From: an uncultured Acidobacteriia bacterium
GTDB taxonomy: Bacteria > Acidobacteriota > Terriglobia > Bryobacterales > Bryobacteraceae
DNA: 32,682 nucleotides
NCBI GenBank assembly: GCA_903875575.1
Contig: CAIQWJ010000096.1
Coordinates: forward strand, 1-32,682
Reading direction: 5' to 3'
The translations under genes and the position numbers were made by a program. The notes beneath the pieces were generated by a model. That model ran no database searches, had not been told where the DNA came from, and saw nothing but the letters and a program-made list of their open reading frames with translations. Below are positions 17,556-25,124 of this stretch, one piece after another. The first letter of the stretch is position 1. Each line of letters begins with the position of its first letter.

Positions 17556-17596
17556 TTATCCGTGTTCATCTGTGTTTATCTGTGTTCATCTGTGGC
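17556..17596. repeat. 10-bp-period tandem repeat (TGTGTTCATC)n
   Basis: After TTATC come four consecutive 10-base units: CGTGTTCATC, TGTGTTTATC, TGTGTTCATC and the partial TGTGGC. The block lies in the gap after the heptaheme cytochrome. A decayed reverse-complement copy occurs at 31111-31150. Blocks of this kind recur in intergenic DNA of several bacterial phyla; their function is unknown. Confidence 0.75.
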
Positions 17597-17702
17597 AAAA
17601 GGTTTTGATTTTAGCCATTCGCCGACCCCCACCCGCCATTCACCGAAAACCCCTTACCCATCCCGACCCATCCCGGATACCATCGAAATCGAGGTACAAC
17701 GA

Positions 17703-17882
17703 ATGAGAACCTGCTCACGCACTGTCGCCGTTCCGCTCTGCCTGATCCTGGCCGGCACGCTGCTCTCGCTCGACCGCTTCGGTATCATCGCGGTCAATCA
17801 CATCTGGAATCTCTGGCCCGTCATTCTGATCGCAACAGGAATGGAGAAACTGTACGTATGGACGATAACGGATCGAAAATAA
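17703..17882 (+). CDS. LiaI/LiaF-like transmembrane small protein
   Basis: A 59-residue membrane protein starting at the ATG at 17703, preceded by GAGG 8 bases upstream. It has two hydrophobic stretches around RFGIIAVNHIWNLWPVILIA; the W-N-L-W-P-V-I-L pattern is typical of the LiaI-LiaF-like transmembrane region (DUF5668), which recurs in the next gene. A frame extending back to 17562 would cross the intergenic tandem repeat and has no coding look. The 3' end overlaps the next gene by 25 bp, so the two are likely translated together. It is probably the small partner of the LiaF-like protein in an envelope-sensing unit. Confidence 0.75.
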   Translation: MRTCSRTVAVPLCLILAGTLLSLDRFGIIAVNHIWNLWPVILIATGMEKLYVWTITDRK

Positions 17883-18610
17883 GAATCGACATCAGCACCG
17901 GTAGCGGCTGGGCCGCAATCGTTCTGATCTGCATGGGTGTCGTTATGTTTGTCGACAACCTCGGGCTCGTGCCGTTCGCACACCTCGGTGCCTATTGGCC
18001 CGTGGCGATATCGGCCTATGGTGCCGTCCTGCTCTCCCGTGCGCGCACCAGTTCCGGTAAGGTCTGGCCAGTCACCATGATCGCTATCGGCATTCTCCTC
18101 ACCCTGGGCAATCTCGGCATTCTCCACGTGAACATGGGTTCCCTTTGGCCTCTGTTCCTGGTGGCGGCAGGTGCCAGTATGCTGCTCAAACCTCCGCGGG
18201 AACGGTTCCGCCAGCGTTCCATGTATTTCACCGCTGGTTCGGAATCGAACACCCGTTTCAACGGCAATATTCTCTATGAGAACGCTGTCTTCAGCGGCGT
18301 CAAACGCCGCGTCGATTCCGCGACTTTCGAAGGTGCGGACCTCAACTGCAGCTTTGGCGAAATCAAGATCGACCTTCGCGGGGCCACCATCTCCACTCCG
18401 AACCGCCAGGCCATCATCGAAACCAACGCGTCTTTCGGGGCCATCAAGCTCCGTATTCCGGAAACCTGGAAAGTTGTGATAGAAAGCGCCGCCATCTTTG
18501 GCGCCTGTGAAGACAAGTCGGTCCCGCCCCGCCCGGTGCCCGGCGTCGACCCGCCTACCCTGATCATCCGCGGCAATGCCGCCTTCGGCGCGGTGGAAAT
18601 CGAAAACTAA
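17858..18610 (+). CDS. LiaF-like membrane protein
   Basis: A 250-residue protein. The N-terminal part (about 15-110) has paired transmembrane segments with the motifs LGAYWPVAISAYG and MGSLWPLFLVAAG, typical of the LiaI-LiaF-like region. The C-terminal half is a beta-rich domain with repeated F-G-x-I/V patterns (SFGEIKIDLRG, SFGAIKLRIPE, AAIFGACED, AAFGAVEIEN), as in the LiaF C-terminal (DUF2154/cell-wall-active-antibiotic response) family. In Firmicutes LiaF restrains the LiaS kinase until envelope damage occurs. Here the downstream kinase is of LytS type, so a similar regulatory role is inference. Its TAA shares a base with the kinase ATG. Confidence 0.85.
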   Translation: MDDNGSKIRIDISTGSGWAAIVLICMGVVMFVDNLGLVPFAHLGAYWPVAISAYGAVLLSRARTSSGKVWPVTMIAIGILLTLGNLGILHVNMGSLWPLFLVAAGASMLLKPPRERFRQRSMYFTAGSESNTRFNGNILYENAVFSGVKRRVDSATFEGADLNCSFGEIKIDLRGATISTPNRQAIIETNASFGAIKLRIPETWKVVIESAAIFGACEDKSVPPRPVPGVDPPTLIIRGNAAFGAVEIEN

Positions 18611-19638
18611 TGCACCCCCTGCTCCAACGCTGGCGCCGTTCGCTGATCTACATTGCGGCGTGGCTCGAACTTGGCGCCATTCTCGGCTATGTCGCTGCCT
18701 CTGGCCGAATCGCGCATCTCGCCGGCATCACGCTGGCACTGCCGGTAGCCTTTCTCCTGGGCTTCGTCTGCCTGACCCCTTACTACGTTTGCCGCGCCGT
18801 GCCGCTTCGCCCGGCTTCATGGCGAAAGACGATGCAGAACCACTTGCTGGCCACGGTGCTGGCATCCTCGGTCGTGCTGCTGGGTGGCAGACTGATGGCC
18901 AGCGCACTGGCGTCGTATTGGCCCGGGCTCGACGGACTCTTCCTGACTGCCACCCCCATCCTCACCGCCTTCGTTACCCTGACCTACCTGCTGTCCATCG
19001 CCCTCCACTACGCTTTCCACGAGATCGAATCCTCCCGCCGCGCCGAACTCCTCGCCCGCGAAGCCCAGCTACGCGCCCTCAAGGCCCAGATCAATCCCCA
19101 CTTCCTCTTCAACAGTCTGAATTCCATCAGCGCCCTCACCTCGCTCGATCCCGCCCGCGCCCGCCAGATGTGCGTCGGACTGGCCGACTTCCTGCGCGCC
19201 TCCCTCCGCCTCGGCGAACGCGACACCGTCCCCTTCAGCGAAGAACTCGCCCTCACCAACATGTATCTCGATGTCGAACAGGCGCGCTTCGGCAAACGCC
19301 TCCGCCTCGTCCGCGATATCGACCCCGCCTGCAACACTTGCGAAGTCCCCGCGCTCCTCATCCAGCCGCTCGTTGAAAACGCCGTCAAGCACGGCATCGC
19401 CATGATGGCAGAAGGCGGCGAAATTCTTCTCACCGGCCACCGCGACCATGACCAGCTCCGCTTTACCGTCGGCAACCCCTTTGACCCCGAAGCGCCCGTG
19501 CAAACCCGCAACGGCATCGGCCTGCGCAACGTGCGCGCCCGCCTCGAAGCCCGCTACGGCAGCGCCGGCAGAATGCAGATCGACGCTACCGAACACAACT
19601 ATCTGGTAACCCTCACCTTCCCGGCCCATACATCATGA
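18610..19638 (+). CDS. LytS/YehU-type sensor histidine kinase
   Basis: A 342-residue kinase with four hydrophobic segments (about 11-30, 38-62, 80-103, 110-135) and no extracytoplasmic sensor domain of note. A coiled stretch follows, with the PF06580 phosphoacceptor region KAQINPHFLFNSLNS (H164), SEELALTNMYLDVEQARF, the N-box LIQPLVENAVKHG (N257) and the G-box NGIGLRNVRARLEARYG (from 301). This set defines the LytS/YehU histidine kinases that pair with LytTR regulators, as the next gene confirms (4-bp ATGA overlap). The small input region fits intramembrane sensing through a partner, here perhaps the LiaI/LiaF-like pair encoded upstream. Confidence 0.92.
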   Translation: MHPLLQRWRRSLIYIAAWLELGAILGYVAASGRIAHLAGITLALPVAFLLGFVCLTPYYVCRAVPLRPASWRKTMQNHLLATVLASSVVLLGGRLMASALASYWPGLDGLFLTATPILTAFVTLTYLLSIALHYAFHEIESSRRAELLAREAQLRALKAQINPHFLFNSLNSISALTSLDPARARQMCVGLADFLRASLRLGERDTVPFSEELALTNMYLDVEQARFGKRLRLVRDIDPACNTCEVPALLIQPLVENAVKHGIAMMAEGGEILLTGHRDHDQLRFTVGNPFDPEAPVQTRNGIGLRNVRARLEARYGSAGRMQIDATEHNYLVTLTFPAHTS

Positions 19639-20390
19639 AGACCCTGCGCGCTATCCTCGCCGACGACGAAGAACTCGCCCGCCAGCTCCTCCGCGAGTAC
19701 CTGGCCGACCAGCCCGATTTCGAAATCGTGGGCGAATGCCCCAACGGTTTTGAGGCCGTCAAGGCCGTAAATGACCTGAAACCCGACGTCCTTTTCCTCG
19801 ATATCCAGATGCCCAAGCTCGATGGCTTCGAAGTCCTGGAACTCATCGATGATTCCGTGGCAGTCGTGTTTGTTACGGCCTTCGACCAGTACGCAATGAA
19901 AGCCTTCGATGCCGCCGCTATCGACTACCTGCTGAAGCCTTTCACCGCGGAACGCTTCCGCGCCTCGCTGGAGCGCGTACGCCTTCGCACCAGTGCCGCA
20001 ACACCGCCCACGCCGTTACCTCGCGACCTCAAACTGGCCTCGCGCGCACCCGGTGAGTTTCTCGAAAGGCTGGTTGTGAAGGATGGCCCTCGCGTCCACG
20101 TGATCTCAGCCACCAAGCTCGACTACGCCGAAGCGCAGGACGACTACGTCGCGCTCCGCAGCGAAGGCAAAACCTGGTTGAAGCAACAGCCGATGTCGGG
20201 CCTCGAAGCCGCGCTCGATCCCCGACGTTTCCTCCGCGTTCACCGCTCGTTCCTTGTCAACATGGAGCGCATCGCCCGCGTGGAGCCGAACACCAAAGAC
20301 ACGTGGCTCGCCATTCTGCGCGATGGCACGAAGATACCCATGAGCAAAGCTGGTTATGCCCGCTTCCGCGAGTTGGCTGGCGGTGAATGA
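19635..20390 (+). CDS. LytTR family response regulator
   Basis: A 251-residue two-domain regulator. The receiver domain has the acidic pair D10/D11, the phosphoacceptor D56 in VLFLDIQMP, T81 and K101 in DYLLKPF. The C-terminal LytTR DNA-binding domain (about 145-245) shows KLDYAEAQDDYVALRSEGKTW and RFLRVHRSFLVNMERIARVE, with the typical RxHRSxLVN signature. LytTR regulators bind spaced direct repeats and often control envelope, autolysis or export genes. It is the last gene of the four-gene unit and its stop lies only 14 bp from that of the convergent tadG-like gene. Confidence 0.93.
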   Translation: MKTLRAILADDEELARQLLREYLADQPDFEIVGECPNGFEAVKAVNDLKPDVLFLDIQMPKLDGFEVLELIDDSVAVVFVTAFDQYAMKAFDAAAIDYLLKPFTAERFRASLERVRLRTSAATPPTPLPRDLKLASRAPGEFLERLVVKDGPRVHVISATKLDYAEAQDDYVALRSEGKTWLKQQPMSGLEAALDPRRFLRVHRSFLVNMERIARVEPNTKDTWLAILRDGTKIPMSKAGYARFRELAGGE

Positions 20391-20404
20391 GCCTGCCAGG
20401 AAAC

Positions 20405-21793
20405 TTACTGGAACAGACCGGAGTGCGACTTCGCCAGCCCCGTGTAGGAACCACCCGAATCCTGCACAAACGTTGCGCTGCCCGTCACCGAAAGCGTACT
20501 GACAATCAGCGCGATCTTCGTGGCCGCGACAGCTCCGGAAAGACTGAGCGAAGTCGTCGGGAAATACCACGCTCCAGTGGTCCAGCTGGTACCCGCGCTG
20601 TTGGTGATATGCGCCGATCCACCCTGCGCGTTACCTGTCGTGTAGGTAACGTTTCTGTCCTGGTAAAAGAGAACCCCTTGGTACGTCCCGGACGTCGGCG
20701 CAGTAAGGTAGGTGTAGCTGGAACCACTCAGTTGCACGCCGGAGCTGGTGTAAGTCGTGCCACCCATCGTGCCGCCGGTGAGATAGATCGTTACCCCTGC
20801 GCCAGTGACAATACCGGAATTCCCAATATTGAAGCCGCCCCCGAACATGATGTAAGTTCCAGGGTTCATCGTAAGGGAAAAAGTGCCGCCCACCGTGATG
20901 CCGCCGCAGTAGACTCCGGGGCTGATCGTCGCACTGCCAGAGCCCGGCGTCGAGTAGTTCGTCGAATTGCAACTGGTGCCGATGGTCGGTGCAGGCAGAG
21001 TCGCGAACGGATCGGTCACAGTCGGTGCTCCTGTAACCGGTGTCGGCGATGCCGTACACGAAAACGAACAGATATTTGTGGTACCGTGCACGTTGATCGT
21101 GCCGCCGCCCGAGGCCGAAATGATGGCCGAGCCTGTCTCGTATATCGCGCTGGTGCTCGATGAATTCACGTAAACTCCGCAGCCGGACGAATACAACGAC
21201 GCGCCGCCGGTGACCGTCAGCGCCTGCGCGGCGTTGGGGCTCAGAATATAGATGCACGAAGTCGACGGCACTACGGTAATCCCGGCAATCGCTTCTGAAG
21301 CCACCGACCCACTGTGGAATCCCGCCAGATACAGAAACAAGCTGGGCACAGTTTCCGTCACCGTCGCCTCCACCCAGAACGACGGCGAATTGCCTGTCTC
21401 GTTGGGCGGTGTCGTGTTGTTCTCGATCATCGTCACCGTCTGGCTGCCCGTATTCACGAATCCGTTTGCCTTGGCATACAGACACCCCTCCATCATGGCC
21501 GTGGTGGGCGGGGTCGTGGGCGGGCTCAGACAGGTATACGTACTCCCACAAGTGACGCCGCCAGATCCGCACACCGAGCCGTTCGCCGTGGCATAAAGAG
21601 CCGCCGCCTGGGCCGCCGCATCCGCCGCCGCCTGCGTCTGTACTTTCTTAAAGTACGAGTACCCGAGATCCACTGATAGCCCGACCACCGTGAACATGAA
21701 GATCAGGCTCAGGGTAGAGAACACGAGCATCTGCCCCGCGCGCCGGCTCAGCCGGGACGGATGCACAGACCGTGTTTGCCTCATTTCCCTCAT
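20405..21793 (-). CDS. TadG-like pilus assembly protein
   Basis: A 462-residue protein with an N-terminal basic segment and one transmembrane helix (LVFSTLSLIFMFTVVGLSVD), then LGYSYFKKVQTQAAADAAAQAAALYA, the signature of TadG-like Flp-pilus proteins (DUF2134-type). The long remainder is Ser/Thr/Gly-rich and beta-prone, with scattered cysteines (GSVCGSGGVTCGSTYTC, CIYILS) and repeated G-G-x-I/T patterns. It is probably an extracytoplasmic passenger domain. The start at 21793 overlaps the upstream TadE-like stop by one base (TGATG); an ATG at 21784 is equally possible. The frame upstream of 21793 is antisense-like and overlaps the TadE-like gene. Confidence 0.85.
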   Translation of the reverse strand: MREMRQTRSVHPSRLSRRAGQMLVFSTLSLIFMFTVVGLSVDLGYSYFKKVQTQAAADAAAQAAALYATANGSVCGSGGVTCGSTYTCLSPPTTPPTTAMMEGCLYAKANGFVNTGSQTVTMIENNTTPPNETGNSPSFWVEATVTETVPSLFLYLAGFHSGSVASEAIAGITVVPSTSCIYILSPNAAQALTVTGGASLYSSGCGVYVNSSSTSAIYETGSAIISASGGGTINVHGTTNICSFSCTASPTPVTGAPTVTDPFATLPAPTIGTSCNSTNYSTPGSGSATISPGVYCGGITVGGTFSLTMNPGTYIMFGGGFNIGNSGIVTGAGVTIYLTGGTMGGTTYTSSGVQLSGSSYTYLTAPTSGTYQGVLFYQDRNVTYTTGNAQGGSAHITNSAGTSWTTGAWYFPTTSLSLSGAVAATKIALIVSTLSVTGSATFVQDSGGSYTGLAKSHSGLFQ

Positions 21794-22305
21794 CAGAATA
21801 CGATCGGCTGCGTCGACGTGGCTCCTACCGTGAACGTGCCCGCCTTGACGCCGTTCGAACCTGGCCACAACATGACCACGGGATTTACCAGGCTGTACGT
21901 CGCCGCCACCGTGATACTGGAACCCACCGTGTTGTTCGCCGATGCCGGATACTGGGTCGCGCTCCCTTCGCAGGATGACACCGGATTGCACGTCGTCGTC
22001 CCGCTGCCATCTGTAAACTTCACTGTCACTTTCGCCTTATTAAGCGCAATCGACTGCTTCTCGAAAAGTGTGACCACTGAGCCGATCGTGATGGTGCAGG
22101 AATTGGAGTTCGCCGTACACGTCGCTCCGTGCATCCCCGCATAACGAGCGGCGATTTCTGTCGCATAAGACAGGGTGAAGAATTGCCACATGTCCAGCGA
22201 CGCCGCTATGACGGAAGTCAGCAGGAAAATCACCGGGATTCCCAGCAGCGCAAACTCAACCAGTGACGATCCTCGCCGTGGGTTGCTGGTCCGTACCATC
22301 TCCAT
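21793..22305 (-). CDS. TadE-like pseudopilin
   Basis: A 170-residue protein beginning MEMVRTSNPRRGSSLVEFALLGIPVIFLL, an arginine-flanked G-x3-V-E-F-A-L-L signature of TadE-like pseudopilins, followed by ATEIAARYAGMHG. The distal part has two Cys pairs and a beta-rich segment. The start at 22305 lies two bases past the preceding stop, and the frame extending to 22599 overlaps the upstream TadE-like gene in a non-coding way. TadE/TadF pseudopilins take part in Flp (type IVb) pilus assembly. It is the middle gene of a three-gene unit. Confidence 0.87.
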   Translation of the reverse strand: MEMVRTSNPRRGSSLVEFALLGIPVIFLLTSVIAASLDMWQFFTLSYATEIAARYAGMHGATCTANSNSCTITIGSVVTLFEKQSIALNKAKVTVKFTDGSGTTTCNPVSSCEGSATQYPASANNTVGSSITVAATYSLVNPVVMLWPGSNGVKAGTFTVGATSTQPIVF

Positions 22306-22307
22306 AT

Positions 22308-22781
22308 TCAACTCGCCAGCTTCATCTTCACCACCCTGGTGATGGTGAGCTGACCGGGAAAGATCCCCGGAATCGGGATCAGTTGTGGCGTCACGTAAGC
22401 GACCGATGAGGCCACGCAGGTATCGCCGGTACCGCCCGGACAGGTGGAACCGGAAGTTGTGTACGTGATCGTCACCGTCAGCGGCGATCCGTTGCAGGTC
22501 GTCACCGCCGACCCGATATTCGGCAGATTCTTGAGCTGCCCGATCGCATAGGTGCACGGCGTCGCATTGCTGGAGCAGGTGCTCGAACTGGCCGCGCAAT
22601 AGACCGCGCCAATACGGGCCGCGTTCTGTGTCGCAATAAGCCCGTAGGAAAAGTACCCCATGTCGTAAACGCCCATGAACAGGAACACGTACCAGGGCAA
22701 CAACAGGGCAAACTCGATCATGTTGTTCCCGCGCCTGCCGCTATTCCGGCGCTGGTTCGCGAAGTTATTACACGAGAGCAT
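22308..22781 (-). CDS. TadE-like pseudopilin
   Basis: A 157-residue TadE-like protein: a basic N-terminus (NQRRNSGRRG), NNMIEFALLLPWYVFLFMGVYDMGYF as the membrane helix with the Glu-Phe motif, ATQNAARIGAVYCA, then an extracytoplasmic part rich in Thr, Ser and Cys (seven or more Cys after the helix), so disulfides are likely. ATG at 22781 is preferred; an in-phase TTG at 22820 would add 13 unremarkable residues. It is the first gene of the TadE-TadE-TadG set. No ATPase, secretin, platform protein or prepilin peptidase of a Tad system is in the window. Confidence 0.85.
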   Translation of the reverse strand: MLSCNNFANQRRNSGRRGNNMIEFALLLPWYVFLFMGVYDMGYFSYGLIATQNAARIGAVYCAASSSTCSSNATPCTYAIGQLKNLPNIGSAVTTCNGSPLTVTITYTTSGSTCPGGTGDTCVASSVAYVTPQLIPIPGIFPGQLTITRVVKMKLAS

Positions 22782-23216
22782 ACGCCTGTTATCTTCCCCT
22801 GTCCATGGGGGTCCGCTCAAGTTGCAATCGGTAATATGCCTATGGAGAAAGCTGCACTATTAACCCTGGTTAGCAAAACGAAACCAACCATTGAGAGTCT
22901 GGATTTGTGTGGGAGAACAGTGGATAATTCGGGTATGTTAACCCGCATACCACCCCCGAGCGTCCTGATTCCGAGGATCCTGATTGTGGTCGGACTGTTC
23001 CTTTGCAGCAACGTCCTCCGCGTCCGAAGCCATGCCGGCACCACGGACAAAGTGCAGTTGCCCGAGATCAGCCTGAACCTCGGCAGGTAGTCGCAAAACG
23101 TCGCTCTACTATTCGGCGATAACGCGCCACAAAAGTCAATACTGCCTTTGGTCCAGTCTCGACACTGGACCATTGACCCTCTGGTCTGACATCTCCAAAA
23201 CAGTCACAATCAGGTA
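22782..23216. other. 435-bp divergent intergenic region
   Basis: This gap separates the TadE-like operon (-) from the PEP-CTERM gene (+). It is more AT-rich than its surroundings and holds overlapping inverted repeats around GGGTATGTTAACCCGCATACC at 22931-22951 (CGGGT/ACCCG and GGTATG/CATACC) and a longer hairpin at 23149-23172. Short frames on both strands (22836-23090 +, 22817-23173 -) have no recognisable features. No -24/-12 sigma54 element, which precedes some PEP-CTERM genes, was seen. Confidence 0.5.
23149..23172. promoter_or_regulatory. 9-bp-stem inverted repeat upstream of PEP-CTERM gene
   Basis: TGGTCCAGT, a six-base loop CTCGAC and ACTGGACCA form a perfect 9-bp stem ending 44 bp before the PEP-CTERM start. 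No T-run follows on either side, so it is more likely an operator or leader structure than an intrinsic terminator. Confidence 0.4.
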
Positions 23217-23903
23217 GTGCTACCTGGTGTCAGTACCGCCCGTCTTCTCCCCGTCCTGATTCTCGGCGGTCTGTTCCATGTGGCGTCGTTGCGTGCCGAT
23301 GTCATCTACACCAACTTCGGCGTGGGAGACACTTACGCCTCCGATGCCGGCCTCATCGTTACCCATGACGGTCAAGCATGGTCTTCGGTCGCAGTAGCCT
23401 TCGTCCCGCAATCCAGCTACTACCTGAACAGCATTGAAGTGGTGGCCACGGACCTCTTCACCGATGAGGCAGCGGTCTCGATTGGTGTCTTCGCTGATAA
23501 CGGCGGACAGCCGGGCGGAACTCCCATCGAGGAACTCGCCTTTGGCGGCCTCGGTCAATTCGGTCAGAAAGTCCCTTTGCTGACCTTCACCACACAGCTG
23601 AATCCTCTGCTTCTCGCAAACACGACTTATTGGATCGGCCTGAACGCCTCCGACGGCAGCATGGTGGTCTGGGACCAGAACGTCACTCAAACCCGGGGCT
23701 TCATGCAGTCGGATGGCTCCGGAAACTGGTCGGCGTCGAGTCTCGACCAGGGAGCGCTGCGGATTAACGGCACGCTGGCCTCGCCCGCCTCTTCGAACAG
23801 CGACGTCAACACTGTCCCCGAACCGGCCACCTGGCTGCTATTGGCCGGAGCGCTCGCTTTGTTGGCTGGCAAACCAGGCGCGCGCTTCTCCCACAAGAAA
23901 TAG
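23217..23903 (+). CDS. PEP-CTERM sorting domain protein
   Basis: A 228-residue exported protein: an N-terminal hydrophobic signal (LLPVLILGGLFHVASLRA), a single beta-rich domain with YYLNSIEVVATDLFTDEAAV, VFADNGGQPGG and NTTYWIGLNASDGS resembling choice-of-anchor modules, and a C-terminal PEP-CTERM tripartite signal from residue 200: VPEPATW, a hydrophobic helix and a basic tail (KPGARFSHKK). Such proteins are cleaved and sorted by exosortase in organisms making exopolysaccharide; no exosortase gene is in the window. The GTG at 23217 has AGG only two bases upstream, so the start is uncertain. The last 66 bp overlap folC on the other strand, covering much of the anchor helix and the tail. Confidence 0.85.
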   Translation: MLPGVSTARLLPVLILGGLFHVASLRADVIYTNFGVGDTYASDAGLIVTHDGQAWSSVAVAFVPQSSYYLNSIEVVATDLFTDEAAVSIGVFADNGGQPGGTPIEELAFGGLGQFGQKVPLLTFTTQLNPLLLANTTYWIGLNASDGSMVVWDQNVTQTRGFMQSDGSGNWSASSLDQGALRINGTLASPASSNSDVNTVPEPATWLLLAGALALLAGKPGARFSHKK

Positions 23904-25124
23904 CGAACCAGTCACAAAGGTTGTCATCGGCCTGCCCGTCATGCACGCATGCAGCGCAGCGCCAACCGAGGGAGCAATGGTTACCTCCCGCGCTCCGATC
24001 CCGGCGAGCGACTCTGAATTTAGTGCGCGTGGCTGATCGGGGGCCGCCAGCACTATTTCCGCTGCCAGCGGAAATAGCGTGTTCGTCACTTCTTCCACCG
24101 CCTTATCCCGCATGGCCCCAAAGATCAGGCGTATCGGTTCACCGGCAAAGTTCGCGCCGATAAAAGCCGCCAGCGCTCTGGCTCCGGCGGGATTATGCGC
24201 GCCATCGAGAATGATGTCTGGGTTCGTTTGGATGCGCTCCAAACGGCCTGGCCACTTGACCCTGGCGATACCCGCCCACATGGCCGCCGCGGGGACGTTC
24301 AGCAGCGCCAGTGCCGCCACGGCAGTTCGCACGTTCTCAATCTGGTGCGCTCCGGCCAGCGGGCACTCGATCGGGATCTCCTCATCTGCCACCAGCGTGA
24401 ACTGGCTGCCATGGCGACCACACGTCAGGTCCTCCACCCGCCAGGCCGAGGAGTGCCGCACCTCGATATTCAGCTCCAGCGCCCGGTTCTCCAGCACTCG
24501 CAGCGCCTCCGGCCTTTGCGCCGAGAAGACCGCAGGCCTGCCTGCTTTCATGATGCCTGCCTTCTCCGCCGCGATCGACTCAATGGCCGACCCGAGGAAC
24601 GCCTCGTGGTCGAAGTCGATGGGCGTGATCACGGCCACTTCCGGATCCACGACGTTGGTGGCATCCAGTCGGCCGCCCAGGCCGGTCTCGAGCACCACCA
24701 TTTCCACTCCAGCCGCGGAGAAGGCGACGAAAGCCATGGCCGTCACGGTCTCGAAGAAGCTGGGGTGCTGCTCGATTGCCTCCGCTGCCAGCAGGCGCTC
24801 GCAGGCCCTGTGGACATCCTCAAAGGCAGCGACCCAGCCCTGTTCGGAGATCATCTCGCCCTCGATCACGATCCTCTCCCGAGGACTCACCAGATGCGGC
24901 GAAGTATAGAGCCCGGTACGCAGGCCGCTCGCACGAAGCGAAGATTCCAGCATGGCGCAGACGGACCCTTTGCCGTTGGTTCCCGCCACATGGACAAACC
25001 GGCCCCGCCGATGCGGATTGCCGAGCGCGGCCAGCAGGACGTCCATCCGCTCGAGGTCCCACTTTACGACCTTGAGTTCGTGGCCCAGGGACAACAGGAA
25101 CCGGACCGTGTCCGCGAAGGTCAT
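23838..25124 (-). CDS. folC: Bifunctional dihydrofolate/folylpolyglutamate synthase
   Basis: A 428-residue Mur-ligase-like enzyme that adds glutamate to dihydropteroate and folates. Motifs are the P-loop AGTNGKGS (47-54), YTSPHLVSPRERI (folate loop), ETGLGGRLDATN, TPIDFDHEAFLG, the Mg/Lys region AAEKAGIMK, GAHQIENVRTAVAAL and DGAHNPAGARAL in the C-terminal domain. The C-terminus reaches the usual TGSLFLVGEARAWF and then runs about 10 residues further. The ATG at 25124 overlaps the accD stop (ATGA), so the two are translationally coupled; accD-folC adjacency is widespread in bacteria. The frame upstream of 25124 overlaps accD and is discarded. Confidence 0.95.
   Translation of the reverse strand: MTFADTVRFLLSLGHELKVVKWDLERMDVLLAALGNPHRRGRFVHVAGTNGKGSVCAMLESSLRASGLRTGLYTSPHLVSPRERIVIEGEMISEQGWVAAFEDVHRACERLLAAEAIEQHPSFFETVTAMAFVAFSAAGVEMVVLETGLGGRLDATNVVDPEVAVITPIDFDHEAFLGSAIESIAAEKAGIMKAGRPAVFSAQRPEALRVLENRALELNIEVRHSSAWRVEDLTCGRHGSQFTLVADEEIPIECPLAGAHQIENVRTAVAALALLNVPAAAMWAGIARVKWPGRLERIQTNPDIILDGAHNPAGARALAAFIGANFAGEPIRLIFGAMRDKAVEEVTNTLFPLAAEIVLAAPDQPRALNSESLAGIGAREVTIAPSVGAALHACMTGRPMTTFVTGSLFLVGEARAWFASQQSERSGQ

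Noticed and set aside
22919-22927. DnaA-box-like AGTGGATAA, with another (CGTGGATAA) at 26036-26044, flanking the skew switch
   Set aside because: Each has one mismatch to TGTGGATAA. Roughly seven such matches are expected by chance in this window, there is no cluster and no dnaA, so they do not support an origin by themselves.
22836-23090. 84-codon plus frame in the 435-bp gap (and a minus frame at 22817-23173)
   Set aside because: No family features, no convincing ribosome site, and the two frames conflict; treated as intergenic.
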